Assembly (NCBI GenBank): GCA_938017825.1
Contig: CALIJE010000040.1
Location: 1-64,000, forward strand
Direction: 5' to 3'
Length of the DNA stretch: 64,000 nucleotides
Origin: an uncultured Flavobacteriaceae bacterium
GTDB taxonomy: Bacteria > Bacteroidota > Bacteroidia > Flavobacteriales > Flavobacteriaceae
Shown here: piece after piece, positions 7,023 to 18,200 of the stretch
Position numbering within the stretch: the first letter of the stretch is position 1
Layout: each line of letters starts with the position of its first letter
Position numbers and translations under genes: made by a program
Notes under the pieces: model-generated
Database searches by the model: none
Seen by the model: the letters and a program-made list of their open reading frames with translations, nothing else
Told to the model about the DNA's origin: nothing

Positions 7023-9212
7023 ATGTCGAAGAAAAAAAAGAAAGCAAAAAACCATAGAAAAAACGAAATTACACGGGGTATTTTTACCGTACTTGAAAAA
7101 GAACCGAAAAAAACGTTCAACTATAAGCAAATTGCAGCAAAAATAGGCGTTACCGACGCACACGATAGAAATACCCTAATCAAGAGATTAGTCAAATTAA
7201 AAGAAGCGAAACGCATTGCCGAAACCGATCGAGGCCAGTATAAGGCGCTAGCATCTACAAAAACATACCATACAGGCACTGTTGATATTACAGGAAGAGG
7301 CAATGCCTATATTATCATTGAAGGGATGGACGATGATGTGTTTGTGCCGTTCAATAAGCTTAAAAAAGCGTTCCATAAAGACACTGTTGAAGTTTATATT
7401 TTCCCTAAAAGAAATGGGAAAAAATTAGAAGGTGAGATTACTAGTATTGTAGCGCGAAACAAGAGCAGCTTCGTTGGTATCGTAGATATGCAAAAGACCT
7501 TCGCTTTTGTACGTCCTTCTGATTTTAGAATGTATACCGATATTTTTGTCCCAAAGGAAAAAATAGGATCTGCTGAAGATGGTGATAAGGTCATCGTTGA
7601 AGTAGAAGAATGGCCAGATAAGGCAGAATCGCCTTTCGGACATATTACAGAGGTTTTAGGTAAACCAGGGGAACATGACACTGAAATTCATTCTATTTTG
7701 GCGGAATATGGGCTTCCTTATACCTTTCCTTTGGAGGTGGAACGTTATGCTAATGAGTTAGATACTAGTATTAAGGCTGCTGAAATTGCTAAACGAAGGG
7801 ACATGCGTGATGTTCTGACATTTACAATAGATCCAAAAGATGCCAAAGATTTTGACGATGCACTCTCTTATGAGGTTTTGGAAAATGGAAATTTTGAAAT
7901 CGGGATTCATATCGCGGATGTTTCCCATTATGTAAGGCCGGATACAATTTTAGATGAAGAGGCGTACAATAGGGCTACCTCGGTTTATTTGGTAGACCGA
8001 GTCGTGCCGATGCTTCCGGAAGTACTTTCAAACAACGCCTGTTCGTTGAGACCACATGAAGAAAAGTACACATTTTCAGCTGTATTTGAATTGAATGATC
8101 GGGCTGAATTGAAAAATCAATGGTTTGGGCGCACGGTTATAAATAGCAACGAGCGCTTTGCGTATGAAGAGGCACAATATATTATTGAGAACAAGAATGG
8201 AAATATCCCTAAAGAAATTTCTATTCGAGAAGGTGCATATTCGGTTGCTGAAGAAGTTGTCGAGGCTACCTTGAAAATGGATGAATTAGCCAAAATTATG
8301 CGCCAAAAACGAATGCAGCAGGGTGCAATTTCATTCGATTCAGTAGAGGTTCGCTTTAATTTAAATGACAAAAACGAGCCTGAAAGTGTCTATTTTAAGG
8401 AATCAAAGGACGCAAATAAGTTGATTGAGGAGTTTATGCTTCTTGCAAACCGAAAGGTGGCCGAATATATTGGAAAGCAGAAACCAAAGAAAACGTTCGT
8501 GTATCGCATACATGACGATCCTAATGAAGATAAATTACAAGCGCTTAACGGGATTATTTCCCGTTTTGGGCACAAACTTGACTTTAAGGATAAAAAATCC
8601 ATTAGCTCATCGCTAAACAAGCTTCTGGCCGATGTAAAAGGTCAAAAAGAACAAAATTTGGTAGATACTTTGGCAATTCGTAGCATGAGCAAGGCAATTT
8701 ATACAACTGAGAACATAGGCCACTACGGTTTGGCGTTCGATTATTATTCTCACTTTACCTCTCCAATACGCCGTTATCCCGATGTTATGGTACATCGTTT
8801 ACTTCAACATTACCTAGATGACGGAAAATCAGCAAAGGAACAGTTATATGAGGAAAAATGTAAGCATTCCTCGGACATGGAAAACCTTGCAGCGAATGCA
8901 GAACGGGATTCGGTTAAATACATGCAGATCAAATTTATGCAAGATCACCAAGACAGGGAATTCGTAGGGGTAATTTCAGGAGTGACCGAATGGGGAATTT
9001 ATGTGGAGATTATAGAGAATAAGTGTGAGGGGATGGTTCGTATTCGAGATATAAAAGGGGATTATTATATCTTTGATGAAAAGGAGTATGCCATAATAGG
9101 CGAACGAACTAAAACCAAGTACACCTTAGGAGACGAGGTTGTGGTTATGGTAAAAAGTACTGATTTGATTAAGCGCCATTTGGATTTTTCTTTGATTGGT
9201 AGGAGCGAATAG
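7023..9212 (+). CDS. rnr: Ribonuclease R
   Basis: RNase R is a 3'-5' processive exoribonuclease that degrades structured RNA. The 729-residue protein has a Lys-rich N-terminus with a winged-helix-like region (about 15-75), cold-shock/OB domains (about 85-225), the RNB catalytic domain (about 260-590) and a C-terminal S1 domain (VGVISGVTEWGIYVEI). DPKDAKDFDDALS carries the metal-binding Asp residues and HIADVSHYV and TSPIRRYPDVMVHRLL are RNB hallmarks. Length fits the family. It faces a long AT-rich upstream region, suggesting its own regulated promoter. Confidence 0.96.
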   Translation: MSKKKKKAKNHRKNEITRGIFTVLEKEPKKTFNYKQIAAKIGVTDAHDRNTLIKRLVKLKEAKRIAETDRGQYKALASTKTYHTGTVDITGRGNAYIIIEGMDDDVFVPFNKLKKAFHKDTVEVYIFPKRNGKKLEGEITSIVARNKSSFVGIVDMQKTFAFVRPSDFRMYTDIFVPKEKIGSAEDGDKVIVEVEEWPDKAESPFGHITEVLGKPGEHDTEIHSILAEYGLPYTFPLEVERYANELDTSIKAAEIAKRRDMRDVLTFTIDPKDAKDFDDALSYEVLENGNFEIGIHIADVSHYVRPDTILDEEAYNRATSVYLVDRVVPMLPEVLSNNACSLRPHEEKYTFSAVFELNDRAELKNQWFGRTVINSNERFAYEEAQYIIENKNGNIPKEISIREGAYSVAEEVVEATLKMDELAKIMRQKRMQQGAISFDSVEVRFNLNDKNEPESVYFKESKDANKLIEEFMLLANRKVAEYIGKQKPKKTFVYRIHDDPNEDKLQALNGIISRFGHKLDFKDKKSISSSLNKLLADVKGQKEQNLVDTLAIRSMSKAIYTTENIGHYGLAFDYYSHFTSPIRRYPDVMVHRLLQHYLDDGKSAKEQLYEEKCKHSSDMENLAANAERDSVKYMQIKFMQDHQDREFVGVISGVTEWGIYVEIIENKCEGMVRIRDIKGDYYIFDEKEYAIIGERTKTKYTLGDEVVVMVKSTDLIKRHLDFSLIGRSE

Positions 9213-9263
9213 GTTTTTGGAATGGATGTTGTTTATAGATGAACAACCTACTTAAAAACTGAT

Positions 9264-9950
9264 ATGATACAAAAAACAATTTTTTTTACCCTTCTTTTTT
9301 TCGGCGTGCACTTGCTATCTGGCCAAGATGAAGAAGTTACAATTCAAATCGATGCGTTCAAAGAAATCAAAGCTTTCGACGGACTTTCGGTCAACTTGAT
9401 CAAATCTACTGAGAACAAAGTTGTGATTACCGGGGAAAGCACCGGTAGGGTTAGCGTTGTCAATAATAAAGAGGTATTGAAACTCAGAATGAAACTTGAC
9501 AAAATATTTAGTGGTTACCGCACCTTTGTAGATGTATATTATTCCGGAGAAGTTATTATAATCGATGTGAACGAAGACGCCCGAATTACCTCAAAAGAGA
9601 CCATTAAACAAGACGTGCTGGAACTTAAGGCCCAAGAAGGAGGGGAATTAAGCATAAGTACGGAAGTTGAGCAGCTATTGATCAAAACCGTGACCGGCGG
9701 TGTTATTGAAACAGTAGGTGCTGCAGATTTACAAGATGTAGCCATTAATACCGGTGGAATATATGAGGGCAAGGACCTAAAGACTAAATTCACTACAATT
9801 AACGTTAATGCAGGATCTAGGGCAGAAATTTATGCCACTGATTATGTCAAGGCAACCGTTAAGGCAGGCGGTGAGGTTTTGGTATATGGCGACCCGGCAA
9901 AGATGGAGGAAAAGGCTGTTTTTGGAGGAACCATCAAACGCGTACAATAA
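9264..9950 (+). CDS. Secreted head GIN domain protein (DUF2807)
   Basis: The 228 residues begin with a signal peptide (MIQKTIFFTLLFFGVHLLSGQ). The rest is the GIN/DUF2807 beta-solenoid type: FKEIKAFDGLSVNLIKSTENKVVITGE is the typical opening, followed by repeated short strands (TVTGGVIETVG, INTGGIYEG, VNAGSRAEIYA, VKAGGEVLVYG). Such proteins are common in Bacteroidota envelopes, and their role is unknown. It follows rnr by 51 bp on the same strand. Confidence 0.85.
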   Translation: MIQKTIFFTLLFFGVHLLSGQDEEVTIQIDAFKEIKAFDGLSVNLIKSTENKVVITGESTGRVSVVNNKEVLKLRMKLDKIFSGYRTFVDVYYSGEVIIIDVNEDARITSKETIKQDVLELKAQEGGELSISTEVEQLLIKTVTGGVIETVGAADLQDVAINTGGIYEGKDLKTKFTTINVNAGSRAEIYATDYVKATVKAGGEVLVYGDPAKMEEKAVFGGTIKRVQ

Positions 9951-10011
9951 TAGATTTGAGCTTCTCGTGAAGCTTAGCGATATACAACCATAAAACCAAC
10001 CACCCCCTACT

Positions 10012-10686
10012 ATGTGGGAAGATATTCAGGCGGCAATTCCTTTGGGCTTTTTTTTAAGCTTTATGATTGGCCCTGTATTTTTTGTGCTCTTAGAAACAAG
10101 CGCATTAAAAGGTTTTCGCGCAGCTATAGCTTTTGACCTCGGCGTAATCCTGGCCGATGTTCTCTTTATTTTGGCCGCCTATTTCACCAGTTTTCAATTA
10201 TTGGAAAATTTAAGCAACCAGCCAGGGCTATACGTTTTTGGTGGGGTTATTTTGTTGGTCTACGGCATATTCATTGTGGTAAAGAAAGAGGAAAAAGTGG
10301 GGCTCCATGCCACTGAGAATACCGAAACAATTTCCAACAAAGATTATCTTGGACTTTTCATTAAAGGGTTTCTGCTGAACTTTATCAATATAGGGGTGCT
10401 TGTTTTTTGGCTTGTTCTGATCATATCGGTTGGTACAAGTGTAGACAACGATCCCAAGCGTATCGTTACATTTTTTTCCACAATGATTCTTGCCTATTTT
10501 ACCACGGATGTACTGAAGATCCTTTTGGCGAAACAATTAAAACGAAAATTAACACCAACCAGGATACGAATGATTAAAAAAGGACTGGGCATTATTTTGA
10601 TTATTTGCGGTTTGGTGTTGATAACCAAAGGGTTTCTCCCAAAGGACAAATTTAATATTGAGAAAGGAATAGAGCGCATTCGATAA
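10012..10686 (+). CDS. LysE family translocator
   Basis: This 224-residue integral membrane protein has about six hydrophobic segments and the LysE/RhtB opening: a first membrane helix with SFMIGPVFFVLLETSALKGFRAAIAFDLGVILAD. The family exports amino acids and related solutes across the inner membrane; the substrate here is unknown. It is followed by a hairpin that should end transcription before the oppositely oriented tRNA-Cys. Confidence 0.85.
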   Translation: MWEDIQAAIPLGFFLSFMIGPVFFVLLETSALKGFRAAIAFDLGVILADVLFILAAYFTSFQLLENLSNQPGLYVFGGVILLVYGIFIVVKKEEKVGLHATENTETISNKDYLGLFIKGFLLNFINIGVLVFWLVLIISVGTSVDNDPKRIVTFFSTMILAYFTTDVLKILLAKQLKRKLTPTRIRMIKKGLGIILIICGLVLITKGFLPKDKFNIEKGIERIR

Positions 10687-10711
10687 ATCAAATCTTCTTA
10701 TCTGGAAAAAC

Positions 10712-10739
10712 AAAAACCCCATATTTCTATAGGGTTTTT
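10712..10739. terminator. Bidirectional terminator between lysE-like gene and tRNA-Cys
   Basis: AAAAACCC pairs with GGGTTTTT around a loop that can form three more A-T pairs after one C-A mismatch. The A and T runs make it usable in both directions, serving the exporter gene on the plus strand and tRNA-Cys on the minus strand. Confidence 0.75.
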
Positions 10740-10743
10740 CTTG

Positions 10744-10814
10744 AGGCATCGAGCGGATTCGAACCGCTGTACAAGCTTTTGCAGAGCCTTGCCTAGCCAC
10801 TCGGCCACGATGCC
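10744..10814 (-). tRNA. tRNA-Cys (GCA)
   Basis: On the minus strand the acceptor arms GGCATCG and CGATGCC pair perfectly, with discriminator U as expected for Cys. The T arm contains GGTTCGAATCC, and the anticodon loop CTGCAAA gives anticodon GCA. Length is 71 bases and CCA is not encoded (CAA follows). It lies 23 bp downstream of folB on the same strand. Confidence 0.95.
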
Positions 10815-10837
10815 ATTTTGCAGGGGCAAATATACTA

Positions 10838-11209
10838 CTATTTTAAAAACCCTTTTCTTTTTTGAGACATGATTGCAGTCACCATTTCAACGTCTCCCCC
10901 AATAGGCGGATTGATTTTTGATACGGCCACTTTGGTTTTGTTCACCAAGGTCATTTCCTTGAAAATTCTACCGATAATTCGTTGGGCCACATGTTCCAGT
11001 AGCTTAGATGGAATTTGCATCTCCTCCTTTACAATTTGGTTTATTTGAACGTAGTCTACCGTATCGGCAAGCAGATCAGATTCACTGGCCTTTTCTAGAT
11101 TTGCACTTACCGTGATATCAACCCGGTAATCGCTTCCAATACTGGTTTCTTGTGACAGGCATCCATGATGGGCGTATACCCGTATATTTTTAACTTCTAT
11201 TTTCCCCAA
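10838..11209 (-). CDS. folB: Dihydroneopterin aldolase
   Basis: FolB cleaves 7,8-dihydroneopterin in folate synthesis. The 123-residue protein has the family opening IEVKNIRVYAHHGCLSQE, the region DYRVDITVSAN, DTVDYVQINQIVKEEM with the pterin-binding Glu/Tyr area, and SKLLEHVAQRIIGRIF followed by KINPPIGGDVEMV. The start is a TTG at 11209; no in-frame ATG lies nearby and the homology begins at once, so the TTG start is favoured. tRNA-Cys follows on the same strand. Confidence 0.93.
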   Translation of the reverse strand: MGKIEVKNIRVYAHHGCLSQETSIGSDYRVDITVSANLEKASESDLLADTVDYVQINQIVKEEMQIPSKLLEHVAQRIIGRIFKEMTLVNKTKVAVSKINPPIGGDVEMVTAIMSQKRKGFLK

Positions 11210-11320
11210 TGAAAATCAATTTTAGGCAAACTTAAAGCAATTGGGAAGAAAAGGAAAATCCCTAAGATTATTAAAACAAATGCAATCTGTATATTTAGTA
11301 CTTAGGTGTTGAAGACGGTA

Positions 11321-12274
11321 TTAATACGTACACCTGCAATTACTCAAGCCCTGGAAGAGATCTACACCAACGGTAACAACATGTGTCCCGGTGCTGTAGG
11401 TTAGTATTTCATTCAGGATAATTTGATAGGAGTAACCAAAGTAAAATTTACCCTTTTTAAGACCCGCAAAAGGAGCGATGTATAATGGGTTTCCGATTTG
11501 ATCGTTTAAGAAACGGTAATTTATACCAGCATAGTAATAGTCTTCAAAATCATACCACCGCAGCTTAACATTCAAATCGGTTTCTGAGCGACCATCACTT
11601 TCAAAAATCTTAAATAGGACCGATGGCTCAATTTCCAAATCACTGTTTTTATTTTTTCTATAGCGGTAACCGGTGTACGCATAATAGTTTCGAAGTGCAT
11701 TTGGCTCATCTGCATCAAAAGTGAGGTTCCTAGGGTCCTTGCCCAATAAGTTCGATGCATTTGCGCTGAAGTAGAACTTCCCGGCTCGGTACATGGCTCC
11801 GATATCGAAATTATGGTTCGTGGTTTGTCTATTGTTGATTACATTGGGGTCAAGGTTTCCGCCGATGAACTCATCAATATCAATTCGAAACTGATTAAAA
11901 TTATAAGAGAGTCCAAATGAAAGAAATTCGTCATCATATCGATCAATGGTCAGGTGGTGCGCAAACGAAACTCTTGCACCTTGCTGCTTGGTGTACCCGT
12001 TTTTATCGTTGTACAAAAACAATCCCAGACCTGATTGCTCTCCAATACGCATATCGGCGGCCAAAGATTGTGTCTGTGGTGCGTCTTTGATACCCACCCA
12101 TTGGGTTAAGCCGTTAAGCCTAATTTTAACATGATCCCCTATTCCGGCATATACAGGCGAGAGCACAAAAGGGTTGTCCGCCAGATATTGGCTTAGCTGG
12201 GGTGAATTCAATTCTTGTGCTCTCGAAACAAGAGCGCCAAGAAGCAAAATCAAGATTGTTAGTTTATTGCGCAT
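11321..12274 (-). CDS. sprF: PorP/SprF family T9SS membrane protein (SprF)
   Basis: This 317-residue outer-membrane barrel of the PorP/SprF family has a signal peptide (LTILILLLGALVSRAQ), then the family start LNSPQLSQYLADNPFVLSPVYAGIGDHVKIRLNGLTQWVGIKDAPQT, and many alternating beta strands to the C-terminus. In Flavobacterium johnsoniae SprF is needed for secretion of SprB and type B domains are paired with such proteins. The gene starts 17 bp after the sprB stop, the same position as in the known sprCDBF operon. Symbol is given by family and synteny. Confidence 0.88.
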   Translation of the reverse strand: MRNKLTILILLLGALVSRAQELNSPQLSQYLADNPFVLSPVYAGIGDHVKIRLNGLTQWVGIKDAPQTQSLAADMRIGEQSGLGLFLYNDKNGYTKQQGARVSFAHHLTIDRYDDEFLSFGLSYNFNQFRIDIDEFIGGNLDPNVINNRQTTNHNFDIGAMYRAGKFYFSANASNLLGKDPRNLTFDADEPNALRNYYAYTGYRYRKNKNSDLEIEPSVLFKIFESDGRSETDLNVKLRWYDFEDYYYAGINYRFLNDQIGNPLYIAPFAGLKKGKFYFGYSYQIILNEILTYSTGTHVVTVGVDLFQGLSNCRCTY

Positions 12275-12291
12275 TTCGGACTCATTATGGT

Positions 12292-15200
12292 TTATCGATA
12301 TAGGGTAAAATGCCCTACAAATTCACGCTCGTCGTTTTCTCCGTTCAATTGTATTACATACCAGTAATCACCAGTAGGTAATTCTTTGCTGTTGTAGAGG
12401 CCATCCCAACCGGGAGAATTCACAGATTGTTCAGAAACCACTCTACCATAACGATCGTAAATTCTAATTAGTATTTGGGGCCAAGCCTCAATATTTTGAG
12501 GTCTCCACAGATCATTCTGTCCATCACCATCTGGGGTAAAGAAATTAGGAATTTCAATGTCTACAAATTCCATTTCGATACTTTGAATGTCTTCACAGCC
12601 GTTTTGATCGATTACACGTACGACATAGGTGCCAGACTGATTAATTCTATAGGTATTATCCTCACCATTGTTAACATCATTAAAGTAGAAGGTGTATGGG
12701 GCCAAGCCATCAGTTGCAATTGCCGTTATTTCATTAAGATTGTTGTTTTCTAAGGCCAAATTCACCGGTAGGAAATCCTCTATGGTAAAGGGATAGGTTA
12801 CACTACACATATCATAGAAAATGGTTATCGAATGATCTCCTGGGGCTAAGTTTGCAAAGTTGTTGCCTAGCCTTGCGTTATTAATATCATCAGAATCCAT
12901 GGCAAATAACACATCATCGCTCAAAGATTCGTCTTCCAAAGTAATGTTTAGATAGTTCATCACCCGGTTGCTATCGCATTCGTACACTGGCTCAATTGTC
13001 GCAGTTAAATTAGGACCTGAAGAGACCTCAGCTATTGCAGCTATCGGCTCGCAGCCACTATCTCTTACCCTTACTTCATAAAATCCGGCAGCCAAATTAT
13101 CAAATACAAAACCATCGGTTACATCAATGTAATCAGCATCATTGGTTGAATTTAAGGACGCCTGATATGGTGGGGTACCATTGGTTATATTTAAAGTAAT
13201 GGTTCCGTTTGCATCACCTTCGCAGAATTCAGCTGTTGTTGTTGTCACCAATTCTAGAGGAACCGGTTCGAATATGGTAATTGTAAATTCTTCAAAACAA
13301 CCATTTGTGTCCTGGGCCAATACCCTGTATACCGTACCGGCAACTGAACCCTCAAGGTCTGTTATGATATAGGTGTCTTCGGTCATTGCTTCAGAAATAC
13401 GACGTAGTTCAACCCCATTGGGATCTGTGATGGCGTACTGATATGATCCGGTACCACCTCCATTATTGGTAATTGTTATTGTGCCATCATCTTCTCCTGG
13501 GCAGCTTACCATTGTTGGTGTTGCGTCGAAGTCCACTGCTGGTAATTCCTCAATTGTGACTGGCTTTGTAACCGGTGTACAGTCTCCGCTGACCACACTG
13601 ATATAGTAGGTGCCCGCTGGCAAATTGTTAAATTGCCCGGTGGCTTGTGCATGGCCCACACCATTCACGTTATCGGTTAATGCAATATCGCGATACAACG
13701 AGTACTGGTAATTACCCATACCAAAAGAAGCTTCAGCAAATACACTACCTGTGCTCTCACCGTTACAAGCAATATCAACTTTAGTAGGGTCAGATAGCTC
13801 TAAAGGAACAATAGGGTCTTCAGTAATTGCATTTGATATAGTAGAAGCACAATCAAAAGAATCTCTTACATAGTATTGATAGGTTCCGGCGGGCACATTG
13901 AATAGATGAGTGTTTCCACCAGACATTGCAGTATAAGTTATACCATCAAGACTATATGAATAAGGCGCTGTACCGCCACTTGCCGTTAATAACAATTCTG
14001 CGTCGTTGGCGCATGTTAATGCGCTTTCAAGTGTTAATTGCGCAACGACTTGTGTTGGTTCGGTAATGGTTACTTGGTTTGTTTCGAAATCACAATTCCA
14101 ACCATCTGTAACCGTAATACTGTAGATTCCAGCGCCAAGGCCATTAAAGGTATCCGATACTTGTTCTCCGGAGGTAAATTCAATTACTGCTCCAGCTTCA
14201 TCATAATAGTTTAGTTGATATTCATATGAACCACTACCATTCAAGACATTAACCGCGGTAACAGAGCCGTTTGTATCACCAATGCATTGCAGATTGGTAA
14301 TCAAAGGAATGGCATCAGCAACTACAGGAATTGGCCGAACTAGAATATTAGGATAATCATTTGTAATTGTACAGGTGTTCGCATCTACTACCTCTACTCT
14401 GTAATCCCCCTCTGCAAGACCAGAAAAAACGTGCGCCTGTACATCGGTTACCGTTGGATATACCTGACCAGTGGTAATATTGGTTAACGTAATATCATAA
14501 GGCGCATAACCTCCGTTAGGCACAACGGATAGTTCTCCTTGATCATTGTCACAAGTTACATTGGCTCTAGGCTCGGTTAGCTCAGTTAACGGCAAGTCTG
14601 GCGAGATGATAGTAAAAACATTTGTAGTCGTACTACATTCCGGTGCTGCTGTTTCGGTTATGGTTATGTAATAGTTGCCCCCAGACAAACCAGATATGGT
14701 TTGAACATATGGACTACCGCTAGCAGTATCAGATCCAGTTAGGACACTTGCGCCAGCTTGGGTGAAAACCTCATAGTCAAATGTACCGTTGTAACCGAAT
14801 ATTGAAAGCTCTGCAGAACCGTTGCTATCTCCAAAACAAATTACAGGTGTTAAGGCATCTGCTCTGGCCTCAATTAGGTCATAAGGCGCAATGTCATACA
14901 CTGTCGTGTCAACGAAACAACCAGTATCAGTGTCTGTTACCCGGAAGGTGTAGCCGCCCACTGCCGTAAGTTCAAAAGTTGCCGTAGTGGCTGTAGTCGC
15001 TATTTGAGAACCATTGGGATTTCCTAAAGGCAATAGCTCAAAACTATAGTTATGTGGGTTTCCATCATCCGTTACCGTAATCAACACTTCTTCTGGGCCC
15101 GCACAAGATATTGGAGAGACTTGGCTTACGGCAGCAGAAAATGTATTGATGGGATCAATTGCTTGTGTAGGCAATGTAAACGGGCATCCATTTGCGTCTC

Positions 15201-18200
15201 TGATAGCAATATCATAATTACCAGGTGAAGAGACGGTGTGTGTGAACACGTTTCCGCCAGTTGGTAGATATGCACCGCCATTTATACTATAGAAATAGTC
15301 AGCTGTACCTGTCCCTGCATCGATGGTGACCTGTATGCTTGCGGATAATTGTGAATTGTTAGGGTCACAAGCAAAAGGAGTAACATCTGTAATCGATGCA
15401 TTGAGAGCACTTGGCTGAACTATGACGACTTGGTCAGTAGCCACGCAATTCCTATTTGACGTAACCGTGATATCGTATGTACCTGCAGGCAGACCAGTAA
15501 ATAGGTTCGAACTTTGGCTTGTTGTTGTCGTGCCATCGGAAATTTCAAAAACATATGGAGGATTATCATTAACACCAGTACTGGTAGGCTCCATATTAAT
15601 AGTTATGGTACCGTCAGTATTCCCAAAACAACTAACATGTGTTCTTGATGTCTGAAGCAAGGTTACAGGTGTTGGTTCTTCAAGTGCAATAGAAGCATTT
15701 GCAAAACAATTTGGAGCACCTAAATTATTGTCTGTTATTCTTATGATATAGTCGCCAAAAGGTACCCCAGTAAATTGATTTCCTGTTGGTGCTATTCCTG
15801 TATTTGAGAAATCAGGCAGCAGCAGTTCGGCAGTAAATGCACCCGAACCACCTCCGGCCGTAAACTCTAATACACCATCATTGGCATTACATGTTGGCTG
15901 GCTTACAACAAATGCACTAAGTGTTAGCTCTGGCTCAATGGTAATATTTTCTGTTTCCCCGCACCCGTTGGCATCACGTATTTCCACAGAATGGGCACCA
16001 GCAATCAATCCGGTAATGGAATATGGGAAACTAGGCACACTTTGGAAGGCATTTCCGTCGATACTCAAGGTATATGGTGCCACACCGACATCTGCAGCAT
16101 CTAAGGAAACAATAATACCAAAACTACCCTCTTCGGCACACTCATCATCAATAACTAAAGAGATATCGGGCGTGGTATCGGTTTCAATGGTTACCGCCAA
16201 TGGTGAATCTATGATACAATTATTGGCATCTCTTACATAGATATCCCAATTCAGACTTACTGTCGGATCTAATTCAACAGTTTCATCAAAAGGGAATGTG
16301 GCAGGTACCCCAGAACCACTTATTGAAGCTCCATAGGCATATGGTGCCGTTCCCCCAGTTGCCTGGACGGTAACTATGGCGTTGGCTTCGTTGCAATTCG
16401 CGTTGACATTATTCAAAAGTTGAATAGCCAAAGGATCTGGCGCATCAATAGTAACACTATTAGATGTTCCTACGCATTCTGGGAATGCGGTTTCTGTAAT
16501 TTGAACAATATAAATACCAGCGGGAAGCGTAGTAGCTACGTTGAAAACATATGGGTCTGCAGTAGCATTGTCAGAACCTGAAGCCCCGGCAACAAATGCG
16601 CCGTTTGCATCGAGCACCTGATAATTAAAAGTACCGGTATAACCGCTAATGGCAACCTGTATTTCGCCATCAGCACTATCACTACAAGACGCATCGCTTG
16701 TTACTGCGGCCGCTACATTTATTAGATCGAATGGCGCAATAACGTGCTCTACGATGACCGAACAGTTAGTAACTGTATCTAAAATCTCATAAGAATAAGT
16801 ACCTGGTTGGGTTAAGATAATATTCAAAGGATCGGCTATTACATTTCGATTTGGCAATTCTAAGTAATTATATGTTCCAGAGCCGTTGGCGGCAATTATT
16901 TCAATTAGTTCTTCCCCATTAACACAATCAATAACTTGATTTTGATTTATAACTGCTGTAACATCTTGCCTTACCGGTATAGGTAAAACCAAAGTTGCCT
17001 CACAACCATTGGAATCTCGTACGGTTATATTTACATCTGGCGAACCAAAGGGCACCTGTAAGGTGTTCGACGTTTGAAAGTTGCTTCCATTGTCAAAACT
17101 ATATACATATGGTGATGTGCCAGAAGGATTACCAAGACCATCATTATTTACGGTCACGGTAATTGTGCTAGCAGTATCATCGCAACTAAAAGGAGTAGCT
17201 GCTGCGCTAATATCTAATTGAGAAGGCTCATTTACATCAACCGATCTTGTGTCTAAACATCCCTTATCGGATAGTACGGTAACATTATAAGTTCCTTGCG
17301 TTAGTCCATTAAATACATTTGATGCCTGCGTAGTTGCACCCCCATCAAGACTATATAAATAAGGGATATCAATATTTCCAGGATCTAAGCTAACGGTTAT
17401 TGTTCCGTTATTTCCACCAAAACAACTAACCTCTGTAGCACTTAAACTAAATGTTGGTATAGAAGGTGCGGGCAAACTTATATTCAAAGGAAAAGTACAA
17501 TTCGTAGTAACATCTTCCACTTCGAACGAATAAGAAACAGAGTGAGTTAAACCAGCAAACACGCCTGTTGTGTTCGTGGGGCCTGCCGGACTTGTTTGTG
17601 TGTATGAGTAATTACCTGAACCGCCGCTAGCCGTAACAGTAACTTCTCCTGAATTTGCAGGGTTGCAATTTTCATCAGCACTAATATTAGCGATGGCATT
17701 TAGGGGTGGGTATATTGTAATATTTTCTGTTTCACCACAACCATTTACATCCAAAATTGCGACGGAATGAGCTCCCGAACTTAAATTTGAGACAGTCAAC
17801 ACATCGCCTGCAAGCACTAAGCCGGTAGCAGATTGTGGTGCACCACCGTCAATACGAATTGCATGTGGCACAACGCCGGCAACATCCAAGGTAATATCTA
17901 TACTATAGCCACCTTCATCAGCAATACATTGATTGTTGATCGTAAGACTTATTTCTGGAGATGGGTCTGTTGGCACATTTACCGGTGCTGCCTGTATACA
18001 ATTAAAATCATCTTTTACATACACGATATAATCACCACCCTCAACATTGAATGAGTTTATTGAGCTCCCAGCCCAGGTGGCAGTGGTAGGTGCTGGATCG
18101 GTACTCAAAGCGATTTGGTACTCATATGGTGCTCTACCAAATTGAGCAGAAGCAGAAACTTGGCCGGCGTTTAGATTACAATTGTCGTTTTTAATTAGCG